In this document: one piece after another, positions 9,530 to 18,695 of the stretch
Position numbering within the stretch: position 1 is the first letter of the stretch
Layout: every line of letters starts with the position of its first letter
NCBI GenBank assembly: GCA_028280635.1
Contig: JANQLM010000085.1
Span: 1-64,000, forward strand
Direction: 5' to 3'
Source: Halieaceae bacterium
GTDB lineage: Bacteria > Pseudomonadota > Gammaproteobacteria > Pseudomonadales > Halieaceae
DNA: 64,000 nt
The notes under the pieces: model-generated
What the model saw: the letters and a program-made list of their open reading frames with translations, nothing else
Database searches by the model: none
What the model was told of the DNA's origin: nothing
Translations under genes and position numbers: made by a program

Positions 9530-10324
9530 CTAGAACGTATACCAGTAGCCAAAAATAACCTGTGGGTTGTCGTCCCGTTCCATGATGGGGCTGTCTCCGA
9601 TCACAGAATCAAACACGGTATATGACAGATCAAATTTGAGGTTGTGGTGCTGACCGAAGGTCCAAAGTGAGTCAACGCCGACCGTGTAGTTGTGTGCTGC
9701 ACCGACCTCATAGCGCGGTCGCCCCTCAATGGCTTCACTGGCTTTGACCCCGTAGTAGTAGTTTGCAAGATCGTCTGACATGTAGGCGTATTCCACGTAG
9801 GGCTTGATGCCACCACTGCCGATTCGGAAAGACTTACCGTAGCCCAGGGTCAAATGGTAGCCATTGTGAGTTGACAGGGCATCGTGCGTGACCGCCAGCT
9901 CAAATTCACCAGCCGTGGTTTCCAGCCGGTAGGCGAATCCCACATCCAGCGTGCCATCACGGTCGTCCATGCCGTCCAGTGCATCGCTTTCACCACTTTC
10001 ATAGCCATCGAATCGGTACCCGCCCACCAGGGATAGTTCTCCGATATCCCCCTCCTTCAAAATCCAGTCAAAGGAGTAGCCCAGGAACGTAAAACTTTCG
10101 GTTTCAATATAGAGTACAGGTAGAACGTTGGTTTCTGCACCGACGTCCAGGTAACCGTCGTCTTCGGCGATACCACCAAAACCAATGCCCCACGTCAGGC
10201 CGTCTGCGCCATCGTCCGCCCAGGCGTTAATGCAGATGAGCGGCGCCAGGCACAAGGCGGCCGCACAAGTCGATGAAAGTTGGCGCTGCCGTCGATTGAA
10301 GCGGCGGTGTCTCGAGTCATACAT
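9530..10324 (-). CDS. MipA/OmpV-family outer-membrane protein
   Basis: This 264-residue beta-barrel protein has a signal peptide (hydrophobic stretch about 18-34 ending AWA) and a C-terminal FGYWYTF, a typical outer-membrane signature. The alternating amphipathic strands and the NYYYGVKASEA motif fit the MipA/OmpV family, whose members scaffold murein enzymes or appear with two-component systems and stress responses. The start at 10324 (MYDSRHRR) follows AGAGAGCTGA; a TTG start 22 codons upstream is weaker. It lies downstream of the histidine kinase and response regulator, on the same strand but 505 bases away, so it could be their target. Confidence 0.8.
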   Translation of the reverse strand: MYDSRHRRFNRRQRQLSSTCAAALCLAPLICINAWADDGADGLTWGIGFGGIAEDDGYLDVGAETNVLPVLYIETESFTFLGYSFDWILKEGDIGELSLVGGYRFDGYESGESDALDGMDDRDGTLDVGFAYRLETTAGEFELAVTHDALSTHNGYHLTLGYGKSFRIGSGGIKPYVEYAYMSDDLANYYYGVKASEAIEGRPRYEVGAAHNYTVGVDSLWTFGQHHNLKFDLSYTVFDSVIGDSPIMERDDNPQVIFGYWYTF

Positions 10325-10829
10325 GTTCAGCTCTCTACTTGAGGGGGGCACCCGATACTGATCCACAAACCTGTCGAGAAGCTCACTCAAACAGGTTTAC
10401 AGTTTTCTGCGGGCGCACACCCGTGAATGGCGGCAGATAGTTAGCCCCAAGACACTTCAACGGAAGCTGAACGCGGCGTTGCAGATTCTTAATGGACAGC
10501 GAGACACATTTTATTGAACGATCGGTCGGTATTTGCTACCGTGCGCATCCTCCCTTCACCGAAGTCCACTACCGGGCGTTGCACGACGCAGAGTGACCTT
10601 TGGAAAACAGGAAGACCACCGCCTCAAAGCGAATGCCCAGTTTCAGTGCAAGACCTGCCCATGAGGTTTATCGCCTTAACCGGCGTACTCGAGCTCACTG
10701 GCGTTCTGGTGAACGGCTCGAAGGACAGCGCCGATTCAGCCGGGCCCGGGGATAGTTTGCCAGCCGTAAAAACCCTGGGTGAATCCAGGGCGCCGAGGCC
10801 GGATCGAGCCGCAACTACGTGGCACCCGG
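10325..10829. other. gene-free stretch upstream of the MipA-like gene
   Basis: No supported gene is seen; short frames here have poor composition. The region must hold the promoter of the MipA-like gene. GAACGATCGGTCGGT at about 10515-10529 resembles sites bound by TetR-family proteins, but no TetR gene is adjacent, so I attach little weight to it. Confidence 0.4.
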
Positions 10830-12266
10830 CTAGCTGGCCTGGTAAGGAATCCTGAACGAAAACACCAGGCCGGAGCGATCCCCACTCAGCTTGATCTCAC
10901 CACTATGGTAGCGGGCGATGGCTTGTACCAGACTGAGCCCGAGGCCATTCCCCGGGGATTTACGGTGCAACTCCAGTCGATAAAACCGCTCCAGCACCTT
11001 CTGCCGCATCTCCTCAGGTATCCCAGGGCCACTGTCTTTGACGATGACCGAGGTGAAACCGGCGTCCTCCGTGACCCTGATCTCGATGGGCTTTCCCGGT
11101 GGCGTGTACTTAATCGCGTTGTCTACGATATTGCCGAGGGCCTGAAATAGCAGGTTGCGATCACCGCGCAAGGGGTGAATGGTGTCTATTTTGCAGCTGA
11201 TATCAATATGCTTTTCCAACGCCATTGGTTCGTAGAGATCTACTACATCCTCAATGATCTGGTCGAGATCAACCAGGTTGAAGCTTCCTTTCGCACTTTT
11301 GGATTCGAGACCTGCGATCTCCAGCAGCGCGCTGAAGATAGCAAGAATTTCATCGGTCTCCTCAATGATCTTCTGCACTAGCTGGGTGGCAGCCTCATCA
11401 TCACCGACGAACTGGTTCAGATATTCCAGGTGCCCCTGTACCCGGGTCAGCGGTGTTCGCAGGTCGTGCGCAACATTGTTCGACACCTGCTTCATACCTT
11501 CCACGAGGTATTCAATGCGATCGAGCATCATGTTGAGGTTCTGTGCCAGCCGGTCAAACTCATCACCCGAGTTGTCGACAGCGATTCTCAAACCCAGGTT
11601 GCCCTGGCGAACCTGGAGGCTAATCCGGTTGATTTTCTCAAGCCTGCGGGCAATGGTATTGGTGAGAATCGCCGCGCCCAGGCTCCCCAGCACAAGCACC
11701 AGCAACACTCCGCCAAGCAGGATGCGGCCGACAAACTGCCGGGTGCTGTAGATTTCCGGAACGATCCTCGCCGCGTAGATGTATGCCCCGCTGTCGATCT
11801 GCACGATCCTGGACACGACGCTCTCGCGTGCCGCTTCGCCTGGCGAGCGGCTCTCATCGAACAGTTGAGCTCGGGAGATATCAAAGACTGCCCGCCCACC
11901 TGCGGCCAGGGTGCTGGCGCAGAAGTCCTCCGCGAGAAGATCGGGCGGCAACCGCGGCAGGGTTTTCACGATGGGCGCGCAGTCCTGATCAAACAGCACA
12001 TATATGTCCTGGGCGCCGACGCCACGCTGGGCGCGCTCATCGATTTCTGCAATGAGTTCTCCGAGACCGCCCTCGTTGAGAAAACCCTGCCCCTCCGCCA
12101 GCATGGTATCGACGTAGGTGCTGGCCTGCGCGCGCAGGTAGCTCTCGATCGCCGTGTACACGAAGAGGCTGATGACGACCACCGACGCCAGGAACAGTGA
12201 CATGAACATGGCCGCAATACGAAAGGACGTGCTGCGTACCAGGTTGCTAAGTGTCTCGAATGACAT
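10830..12266 (-). CDS. membrane sensor histidine kinase
   Basis: This 478-residue kinase has two membrane segments (about 14-40 and 184-206) enclosing a periplasmic sensor of about 140 residues. A HAMP linker, the H-box NNVAHDLRTPL with phospho-accepting His267, and an ATP domain follow, with N-box NIVDNAIKY, DSGPGIP and GNGLGLSL. It would phosphorylate the response regulator encoded just upstream, whose gene it overlaps by about 20 bases. The sensor domain gives no clue to the signal. Neighbouring MipA-like and TonB receptor genes suggest an envelope or solute signal, which is only an inference. Confidence 0.9.
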   Translation of the reverse strand: MSFETLSNLVRSTSFRIAAMFMSLFLASVVVISLFVYTAIESYLRAQASTYVDTMLAEGQGFLNEGGLGELIAEIDERAQRGVGAQDIYVLFDQDCAPIVKTLPRLPPDLLAEDFCASTLAAGGRAVFDISRAQLFDESRSPGEAARESVVSRIVQIDSGAYIYAARIVPEIYSTRQFVGRILLGGVLLVLVLGSLGAAILTNTIARRLEKINRISLQVRQGNLGLRIAVDNSGDEFDRLAQNLNMMLDRIEYLVEGMKQVSNNVAHDLRTPLTRVQGHLEYLNQFVGDDEAATQLVQKIIEETDEILAIFSALLEIAGLESKSAKGSFNLVDLDQIIEDVVDLYEPMALEKHIDISCKIDTIHPLRGDRNLLFQALGNIVDNAIKYTPPGKPIEIRVTEDAGFTSVIVKDSGPGIPEEMRQKVLERFYRLELHRKSPGNGLGLSLVQAIARYHSGEIKLSGDRSGLVFSFRIPYQAS

Positions 12267-12927
12267 AGCCAGAGCCACGTACGGTTTCGATGAGTGACGG
12301 GCCGGAGCCCTCGTCTATCTTGCGGCGCAACCGGCTGATATGTACGTCGATGATGTTAGTACGGGGGTCGAAGTAGTAATCCCACACCTGCTCCAACAAC
12401 ATCGTCCGGGTAACAATTTGGTCGGCGTGCCGCATCAGGTACTCCAGCAGCCGAAATTCCCGTGGCTTCAGGTCGATCTTCCTGCCACCCCGCTCAGCCT
12501 CCCTGGACAGCAGATCAAGCTTGAGGTCCGCCACCACGAGAACAGATTCGGTGAAGCCTCTCGACCCGTGGTGCCGTCTGCCCAGCACCTCTACCCGGGC
12601 AAGAAGCTCCGAGAATGCAAACGGCTTGACCAGGTAATCGTCGGCGCCCGCCTGCAGGCCCGTCACCCTCTCACCAACGTCCGCCAATGCGCTCAGTATC
12701 AATGCCGGGGCGTGATTGTCGGCCGCTCTCAACGACTGGACGATCTTGAGCCCATCCATAGCCGGCAACATACGGTCGACAATAATCACGTCGTAGTGCT
12801 CCGACATGGCCAGGAACAGGCCGGTCTTGCCGTCAGCGGCATGATCGACGGTGTGACTCGCTTCTCTCAGACCCTTGCCAATGTAGTCTGCCACCACCTG
12901 GTCGTCTTCAATCACTAGAACGCGCAT
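12247..12927 (-). CDS. OmpR/PhoB-family response regulator
   Basis: This 226-residue protein has a receiver domain with acidic pocket EDD (7-9), phospho-acceptor Asp51 and Lys101, then a winged-helix DNA-binding domain ending ISRLRRKID...VRGSGYVI. It pairs with the kinase gene that overlaps its 3' end. It is similar in layout to QseB/CusR-type regulators, but its targets cannot be read from the sequence. Confidence 0.93.
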   Translation of the reverse strand: MRVLVIEDDQVVADYIGKGLREASHTVDHAADGKTGLFLAMSEHYDVIIVDRMLPAMDGLKIVQSLRAADNHAPALILSALADVGERVTGLQAGADDYLVKPFAFSELLARVEVLGRRHHGSRGFTESVLVVADLKLDLLSREAERGGRKIDLKPREFRLLEYLMRHADQIVTRTMLLEQVWDYYFDPRTNIIDVHISRLRRKIDEGSGPSLIETVRGSGYVIRDT

Positions 12928-13019
12928 GGTTACAAACCTCGCCTGGATCCGCCGGGGCTACAAGGCGCGCTTGCGCCGTGCTCTAGCCTAACCAAGCTTG
13001 CCTGGAAAACAAATGGCGA

Positions 13020-13065
13020 TAAAAAGGGGGGCAGCCCTCCAGCAAACCATAAAAGAGCTACCCCC
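13020..13065 (-). terminator. intrinsic terminator of the TonB receptor gene
   Basis: On the minus strand GGGGGTAGC pairs with GCTGCCCCC (one G-T wobble) around a loop of about 21 bases and is followed by CTTTTT. It lies 37 bases past the stop of the receptor gene at 13102. Confidence 0.68.
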
Positions 13066-13101
13066 AGGCCGGACCAACAGTCTCAGGGGTTGGTGAGCGG
13101 T

Positions 13102-15399
13102 CTACTCAAAGTTGTAGACCAGGGAGACACCGTAGGTGCGCGGTGCACCCGAGCGACAGGTCACGGCAAACGTGGTGTCACCGAATCCGCCGAAACAGTC
13201 CGTGAAGTACTCTTCATCAGCGAGGTTTCTGCCCCAAAGGCCGAGCTCCAGGGGCATGTAGTCACCGCGCCAGGTGAGTGAAGCGTTGTAAAGCCAGTAG
13301 CTACCGCCGTTGCCGATCAGCGGATTCTCATCCGTTTCACCAATCCACCGGCTCTGGTAGGCAGCGTTCAAGACCAGGGACAATTCGCTCTCCGAAAGTG
13401 GCAATGCGTACTCGAGTGTTGCGCTTGCGGTATCCTCCGGCGCGTACTGAAGCTGTACACCAGAGGCATCCAGAGCGGGGTCGCCATTGGCATCGACACA
13501 GTCGTCTCCTCCAGCGGTGACATCTACACCTCCGTCGCAAAAGTCTTTATAAGCCGCGTCGGTGTATCCATAAGCAAGCATTGCGCTGAGTCGATCCGAG
13601 AGAGCCGCGGTCAGCTCTATCTCAACACCCTTACTTTCCGCAGTTGCTGCGTTGGTGGTAAGGGTCTGGCCAGTCTCAGATGCCGACTGGAACTGAAGGT
13701 CTTCGTAGTCAATCAGGAACGCCGACACGCTGTACGTGGCTCGACCATCGAGCAGCGAGCCCTTGATGCCGACTTCATAATTGTCCGCCACTTCCGGGTC
13801 AAAAATTGACTCGTCTTCAGCCTGCTCCAGATTGGATGAGGCAAAGTTGATCCCACCGCTCAAGTAGCCGCGCGCGAAGGTAGCGTAGACCATGTGGTCG
13901 TCGGAGAGCGCGTAGTCAAGGGTTAGCTTCGGCGAGATATCGTCCCAGGAGTCATCCACGGAGTTGCGGTAACCGACGCTGCCGTCCGCGTTCTCATCGA
14001 TCGTGAGTGACACCGCACCTCGTCCTTCTGCAATATTGTCTGCCTCTTTCTCGTCCCAGCTGAGGCGCACCCCGGCGGTCAGGTTGAGTCTGTCGGTCAC
14101 TGCCCAGGTCATCTGGCCATAAATGGCCGTACTCGTAGAGTCGATATCCTGGAAATGGTAGTCCTCGACCAGTGGATCCAGCGGCGCCAGCGGTATAGCA
14201 GTGCCGAAGCTGGTTTCGCTGCGCTCGCTCTGCTCGCGGAAGTAGAACAGACCCGCGGTGTAGAAGATGCTGTCGCCATAGTCGCCGGATATGCGGAACT
14301 CCTGGCTGAACTGGTCGGTATCCAGTGTCAGCTCCTGGGAGAGGTCGACTTCGCCTCCGTTGTAGAAGGCCAACACTTCCCGGCTCTGGGTATCCACGTC
14401 GCGCGCCGCATTGCTATCCAGAGTGCGGTAAGCCGTTATTGACGTCAGGGTGAAGTTGTCAAAGGCGTAACTGGCGTTCAGTGAGAAGCCACCCTGCTCC
14501 TGTTCCTGGTATCCAGCGAAATCGTTGTAGGCATCCTGCACGTCATCGCTGAACGTCTTGCTGGTAGGAATACGGATCGCGCCGCCGAGCAGCGTGAAGA
14601 AATCCCCGGCGTTGCCATTCATAAACGAAGCAGGGTAGTCCACTTCTGGGTTGTCTTCATAATCCAGGGTCGCCAATACATCCCAGTTATCGTGCTCATA
14701 GCGAAATTGCAGACGACCAAAATAAGTCTCGGTCTCGGTGACTTCATCACCGCTGAACTGGTTGTCACCGAACCCGCCGTGCTTGTTGTTACCCAACACC
14801 AGCTTGGCAGAGACAGTGTTGGTAAGCCCACCATTGACCAGAAAGCGCGTATTGACTGTATCGTAGTTACCCAGGTCGAGTTGGGCCTTTGCTCGAAACT
14901 CCTGATCCGGTTTGACGGAGTGAATGTTAATCGCACCGGCAATAGAGTTTTGTCCGTACAGGGTTCCCTGTGGTCCTCTCAGAACCTCAATCCTCTCCAG
15001 GTCAAACAGTGCCGTATCCATGCCTGCCTGGCGTGCCACGTAAACATCATCAATGAAAAGCGCTACTTTCTGGTTCATACCGGGGTTGTCGCCGGCAGAG
15101 CCTCCGATGCCACGAATAATCGTTCTGGACCTTCCGAGATTGCTCTTGGCGATGTTCAGATTGGGGACCAGACCCATCAGGTCCTCCGAACGGTTGACCT
15201 TGAGCGCGTTCAGGCTGTCGCCGGTGATAGCCGAAATCGACAGCGGCACATCCTGCAGGCTCTGCGCCCTGCGCTCTGCAGTGACCACTATCTCCTCGAG
15301 AGGTGTGAGTGTGTTGTCTGCACCCAAGGCAGAAGAGGCTGTGCACACCAGTGCCGCTATCGCAGAAGTCTTAAAACCACGCCCCAGGGGATGATACAT
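13102..15399 (-). CDS. TonB-dependent outer-membrane receptor
   Basis: This 765-residue receptor has a signal peptide (residues 1-26, ending SALG), a TonB-box-like segment EEIVVTAERR, a plug domain with the LERIEVLRGPQGTLYG motif and a 22-strand-type barrel ending VYNFE. Such receptors take up iron chelates or large or hydrophobic nutrients with energy from TonB. It belongs to the large PupB/CirA-like class often found beside catabolic genes in marine bacteria. It is the last gene of a same-strand block with an amidohydrolase, symporter and degradative enzymes, so it probably imports their substrate. A 27-base palindrome lies upstream. The start MYHPLGRG at 15399 follows GGGAG. Confidence 0.88.
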   Translation of the reverse strand: MYHPLGRGFKTSAIAALVCTASSALGADNTLTPLEEIVVTAERRAQSLQDVPLSISAITGDSLNALKVNRSEDLMGLVPNLNIAKSNLGRSRTIIRGIGGSAGDNPGMNQKVALFIDDVYVARQAGMDTALFDLERIEVLRGPQGTLYGQNSIAGAINIHSVKPDQEFRAKAQLDLGNYDTVNTRFLVNGGLTNTVSAKLVLGNNKHGGFGDNQFSGDEVTETETYFGRLQFRYEHDNWDVLATLDYEDNPEVDYPASFMNGNAGDFFTLLGGAIRIPTSKTFSDDVQDAYNDFAGYQEQEQGGFSLNASYAFDNFTLTSITAYRTLDSNAARDVDTQSREVLAFYNGGEVDLSQELTLDTDQFSQEFRISGDYGDSIFYTAGLFYFREQSERSETSFGTAIPLAPLDPLVEDYHFQDIDSTSTAIYGQMTWAVTDRLNLTAGVRLSWDEKEADNIAEGRGAVSLTIDENADGSVGYRNSVDDSWDDISPKLTLDYALSDDHMVYATFARGYLSGGINFASSNLEQAEDESIFDPEVADNYEVGIKGSLLDGRATYSVSAFLIDYEDLQFQSASETGQTLTTNAATAESKGVEIELTAALSDRLSAMLAYGYTDAAYKDFCDGGVDVTAGGDDCVDANGDPALDASGVQLQYAPEDTASATLEYALPLSESELSLVLNAAYQSRWIGETDENPLIGNGGSYWLYNASLTWRGDYMPLELGLWGRNLADEEYFTDCFGGFGDTTFAVTCRSGAPRTYGVSLVYNFE

Positions 15400-15491
15400 A
15401 GGTAGAACTCCCATTATGTCTTGTCATTATTAATTGGTATCGAAGCCTCGCAATCATGATCGCGGGATGCGGGCTGTAGACATAATCCACC

Positions 15492-15518
15492 TGGGTCCAT
15501 TGTGCGCCCGTGGACCCA
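15492..15518. promoter_or_regulatory. inverted repeat upstream of the TonB receptor
   Basis: TGGGTCCA-N11-TGGACCCA is a perfect 8-base inverted repeat. No run of T's follows on the minus strand, so it looks like an operator for the receptor gene, about 95-120 bases upstream of its start, more than a terminator of the amidohydrolase. Confidence 0.5.
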
Positions 15519-15665
15519 TCGTTAATATTTTTTAATCTATAGTTTTTTCCATTTCCTCAGCGGTCGGTATGTGTCGCAGTAAGCCTGCAAGCTGGGGATC
15601 TTGTCGCCCCTCGGCCGGAGGTGGATACGCCGACAGTTCCGCTTTCGCTACAAGTTCGAGCGCTG

Positions 15666-16844
15666 TTAGCCTCGCGCCGTATTTCTCCTGAGGTATTCGG
15701 CGGCGTCGATATTCAACAACCTCGCCGCGGTACCGCCGAGAATGGCCGCTATTTCAGCGTCGGTCAGCCCCTGGGCACTGAGCACGTGAGCTACGGCGTT
15801 CTTGTTGACCATGCCAAAGGGGAAATCTGAACCCATCACCACCTGGCCTGGCCCCACCTCGCGTATAAGGTGCTCCAGGTTGGCCGTGCGATAAACCAGA
15901 GTGTCACAGTAAATCTGTTTGATGTACTCACTGGGCAGCTTTTGCTCTGCGCCGCGACAACCGCGATCATTGCTATTGTGGCAATGGTCTGATCGACCAA
16001 TGTAGGAGGGCAGAAAGCCACCGCCATGAGAGGCTAGGATTTTCAGACCGGGAAAACGGTCCAGGGTCCCTTCAAATATCAGGTGAGAAAGTGCGACCGT
16101 AGTTTCCAGTGGGTAGCCGATGATATTGGTAAGCCTGCCGTTACCCTTGAAACGCTCCTCGCCTTCCGAGAACCCGTCCGGGTGAATAAAGACCATCACC
16201 CCCAATTCCTCGGCCTTGGCCCAGAACGGGTGGAACTTGGGATGCGAGAGTTCCTCACCGTTGACGCTCGCCCGGATCATCACCCCCTTGTGGCCCAACT
16301 TCTTCACCGCGTGCTCAAGTTGGGCAGCGGCCAGTTCAGGAAACTGTAGCGCCACGGTGCCCACCGCAACGAAGCGGTCTGGATAGGACTTGACCATGTC
16401 GGTAAGTGCCTGGTTTTGGATGGCTACAGATTCTTCCGCCAGCTCTCTGCCCGCCCAGGTCAGAATCTGCGTGGTGTTCAGGGAAAGCACCTGAACATCA
16501 ATCCCCATCGCGTCCATTTCCCGCAGCCGCGCCGGGATGTCGGACATCTCGTAGAGCGGGCCGCGTCTGAACGGATTCTCCCCCTCAAATTCATCGGCCA
16601 GCACGTCCTTGACCAGCGGCCATATCGCGTCGACCTGGCAATGGGCGTGTATATCAATGGTCAGCATGCGCTTACCGTTGATCACTACCGGGCGCTTGAG
16701 ATCACTCCTCGTGGTATCCGGGTCCCGCGCGACGAGGCCCGGACTGCTGACAGACGCGCTGACGCCAATGGACACACCCGCGATGCCGGCCGTCATCCCC
16801 TTTAATGCCGAACGCCGGCTGATCAAAAACTCCTTATCACTCAT
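15666..16844 (-). CDS. Tat-signal amidohydrolase, ACMSD/decarboxylase-like
   Basis: This 392-residue protein of the amidohydrolase-2 superfamily resembles aminocarboxymuconate-semialdehyde decarboxylase and resorcylate/vanillate-type decarboxylases. The metal site is visible: DIHAH (His66, His68), a His in FIHPDG, ASHGGG and the Asp of MGSDFPFG. The N-terminus SRRSALKG (twin Arg 10-11) plus a hydrophobic stretch to about residue 37 looks like a Tat signal, unusual for this mostly cytoplasmic group. It would act on a carboxylated or lactone-type intermediate of the surrounding catabolic cluster. The true substrate is unknown. Confidence 0.82.
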   Translation of the reverse strand: MSDKEFLISRRSALKGMTAGIAGVSIGVSASVSSPGLVARDPDTTRSDLKRPVVINGKRMLTIDIHAHCQVDAIWPLVKDVLADEFEGENPFRRGPLYEMSDIPARLREMDAMGIDVQVLSLNTTQILTWAGRELAEESVAIQNQALTDMVKSYPDRFVAVGTVALQFPELAAAQLEHAVKKLGHKGVMIRASVNGEELSHPKFHPFWAKAEELGVMVFIHPDGFSEGEERFKGNGRLTNIIGYPLETTVALSHLIFEGTLDRFPGLKILASHGGGFLPSYIGRSDHCHNSNDRGCRGAEQKLPSEYIKQIYCDTLVYRTANLEHLIREVGPGQVVMGSDFPFGMVNKNAVAHVLSAQGLTDAEIAAILGGTAARLLNIDAAEYLRRNTARG

Positions 16845-17026
16845 ATCCGTGCTCCAGACTAATTTCCGATGAAGCGGCCCATACGCTGAGGCATGGCCGG
16901 CATTGATCGAAATGGTATGAGCGAGCGAATTAAGCCAGAGTGGCGGAGAGGTTACAGAAAGTTCACGTCCCGGAACGCGCCTCTAAAGCGGCCAGAAATG
17001 CCTATCGGAACCCTGCGACAGTGGGC

Positions 17027-17674
17027 CTACTGGCCGGCAGCGTTGTCGAGAATCTCCTGCACCCGAGGTCTGGACTTACGGGTAGCGGACGGCAACACCA
17101 GATCGAAGGATGCCCTGACCAGCTCATCGCGAAAACCCCGACCGGGAATAATACCTTTGAGCCAGAGCAGTACAGTGCCCCAGGTGACGGATACCAGAGT
17201 ACGCGCCATGAACTCGACATCGACATCCCTTCGCAACTCGCCCTCCTGAACCATCTCTTCAATCGACGTGCGCCGGGCATCGATGGCGTTGACCACCAGC
17301 AGTGCACTGGCAGGCGATTCACCCGAGTTCTGGAACAGTAGTTGAGTCATGCCTTCACCAGTCGTCGGATGGTCCAGGAAGAAGCCTGCCACCGACTCCA
17401 GCCGCTGCAGGAAACGCTCCACGCCGGGCGCGTACCTTTCCTCTTCCGCAGAAAGGGCATTGATGGTGTCAGCCAGGGCGTGGAGGACCAGCGACTCCTT
17501 GCTACCGTAGATTTGATACAGGGTGCTTGGGGATACTCCCGCCGAGGCAGCAATACCACGCATGCTGAGCGCGTCATAGCCTTCCTGTTTTAGTTGCACG
17601 CGGACGGTGTCCAGGATTGCCTGGCGCCGGGCAATCTGCCGAGGTGTCATAGCCAGTTCTCTGGTATTTGCCAT
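17027..17674 (-). CDS. TetR-family transcriptional regulator
   Basis: This 215-residue repressor-type protein has an N-terminal HTH (MRGIAASAGVSPSTLYQIYGSKESL, about residues 41-65, split here by a kink after VSPS) and an alpha-helical ligand domain. It is the only regulator inside the catabolic block, so it is the best candidate to bind the paired palindromes at 25288-25323. The start MANTREL (17674) has GGGAG about 16 bases upstream; MTPRQ at 17650 is an alternative. Confidence 0.88.
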   Translation of the reverse strand: MANTRELAMTPRQIARRQAILDTVRVQLKQEGYDALSMRGIAASAGVSPSTLYQIYGSKESLVLHALADTINALSAEEERYAPGVERFLQRLESVAGFFLDHPTTGEGMTQLLFQNSGESPASALLVVNAIDARRTSIEEMVQEGELRRDVDVEFMARTLVSVTWGTVLLWLKGIIPGRGFRDELVRASFDLVLPSATRKSRPRVQEILDNAAGQ

Positions 17675-17861
17675 TGCTAGCTGATTAAACTCCCAGCATG
17701 TGCGGTACCGCCCGATGGGCGTTCGCCAGTCTACGTCACACAAGCAGTGGCGCAAAGCACGCTAACCGGCATAGGCCATCACTTGACGACGCGCCCAGGC
17801 CGCCGTCCACTCTAACGGAGAAAAGAAAAACAGCGTGCCGCTTCAATCTGGCGACCCCAGC

Positions 17862-18692
17862 TCAATCCAGGTAGCTGCGAATGGACGTTCCACGGGCCAG
17901 CCGCAGCGCCGTGTACGCACGGAACAGCGACCGCAGCTTTCCGGAATCAAAGTTGCGCACTGCGCGCCGGTATGCCGGACGATTTCGCATCCGGCTGATC
18001 CACTGATTCAGACGACGATAGCGCCTCATCGGGAAGGCCATCAGCCCAAACCGGTGCAGGTTAACTATCCAGGCGATGTCTGCCAATCCGTGGCCGTCGC
18101 CACTCAGCCAGCTACGGCTTGAAAGCCTGACTTCAAGGGCCTCCATGACGTTCTCCATATCCTCGATAGCGCCGAGAATGCGATCACGCCCAAATCCTCC
18201 GGGTGAAGAAAAGTCCTCCATGAAGGCGATCAGCGACGGCTGCCTGGTGGCCGCTCGATAGCGGTCGAGTTGCTGAGGGTTCATGCGCCGGAAAGGCTTG
18301 AACAGAAACTCATGCATAAGCAGTTTGAGAGAGGCCTGAATCTCGGCCGATCGCTCAAGGCTGTCATCAAGATAGCGCCGGTCACCGGCGTCACAGGGCG
18401 TCAACCGGGGCTCTGGAAACAGTTCCTCAAGGTAGAGAATGATATCAATGGACTCAACGATCGTGACGCCATCGTGCACCAACACAGGAACCACGCCTCG
18501 CGGGTTGAGCGCAACAAAATCAGCGCTGGCGTTCTCAAACTTCGCGAGATCGACGTGATGCCCCGTCCAGCGCAGGCCCTTTTCCTCAAGCACCAGGCGT
18601 ACGCGCTGTGAGCAGTTGCTGGTCGCAAAATGGAACAGATGAAGGCCGCGTAACGCGCGGATATCGGGGCGTTTGGTCTCTACAACCGGCAA
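17862..18692 (-). CDS. glutathione S-transferase family protein
   Basis: This 276-residue protein has a thioredoxin-like N-terminal domain (FHFATSNCSQRVRLVLEEKG, with Ser/Cys at the usual catalytic turn), the cis-proline motif VVPVLV and the glutathione-binding ES pair in TIVESIDI. A helical C-terminal domain follows. Enzymes of this kind open ether bonds (LigE/F), isomerise maleyl-type products or dehalogenate. It starts with TTG three bases after the symporter stop, so it is translationally linked to it and probably catalyses a step of the same pathway. Which step cannot be told. Confidence 0.8.
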   Translation of the reverse strand: MPVVETKRPDIRALRGLHLFHFATSNCSQRVRLVLEEKGLRWTGHHVDLAKFENASADFVALNPRGVVPVLVHDGVTIVESIDIILYLEELFPEPRLTPCDAGDRRYLDDSLERSAEIQASLKLLMHEFLFKPFRRMNPQQLDRYRAATRQPSLIAFMEDFSSPGGFGRDRILGAIEDMENVMEALEVRLSSRSWLSGDGHGLADIAWIVNLHRFGLMAFPMRRYRRLNQWISRMRNRPAYRRAVRNFDSGKLRSLFRAYTALRLARGTSIRSYLD

Positions 18693-18695
18693 ATC

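Noticed and set aside
10515-10529. GAACGATCGGTCGGT, like a TetR-family operator
   Set aside because: No TetR gene is adjacent and the site is not a full palindrome; too weak to list as a site.
10514-10855. Plus-strand frame of 113 codons before the kinase gene end
   Set aside because: No family resemblance, poor composition and no ribosome site; it runs into the antisense of the kinase gene.
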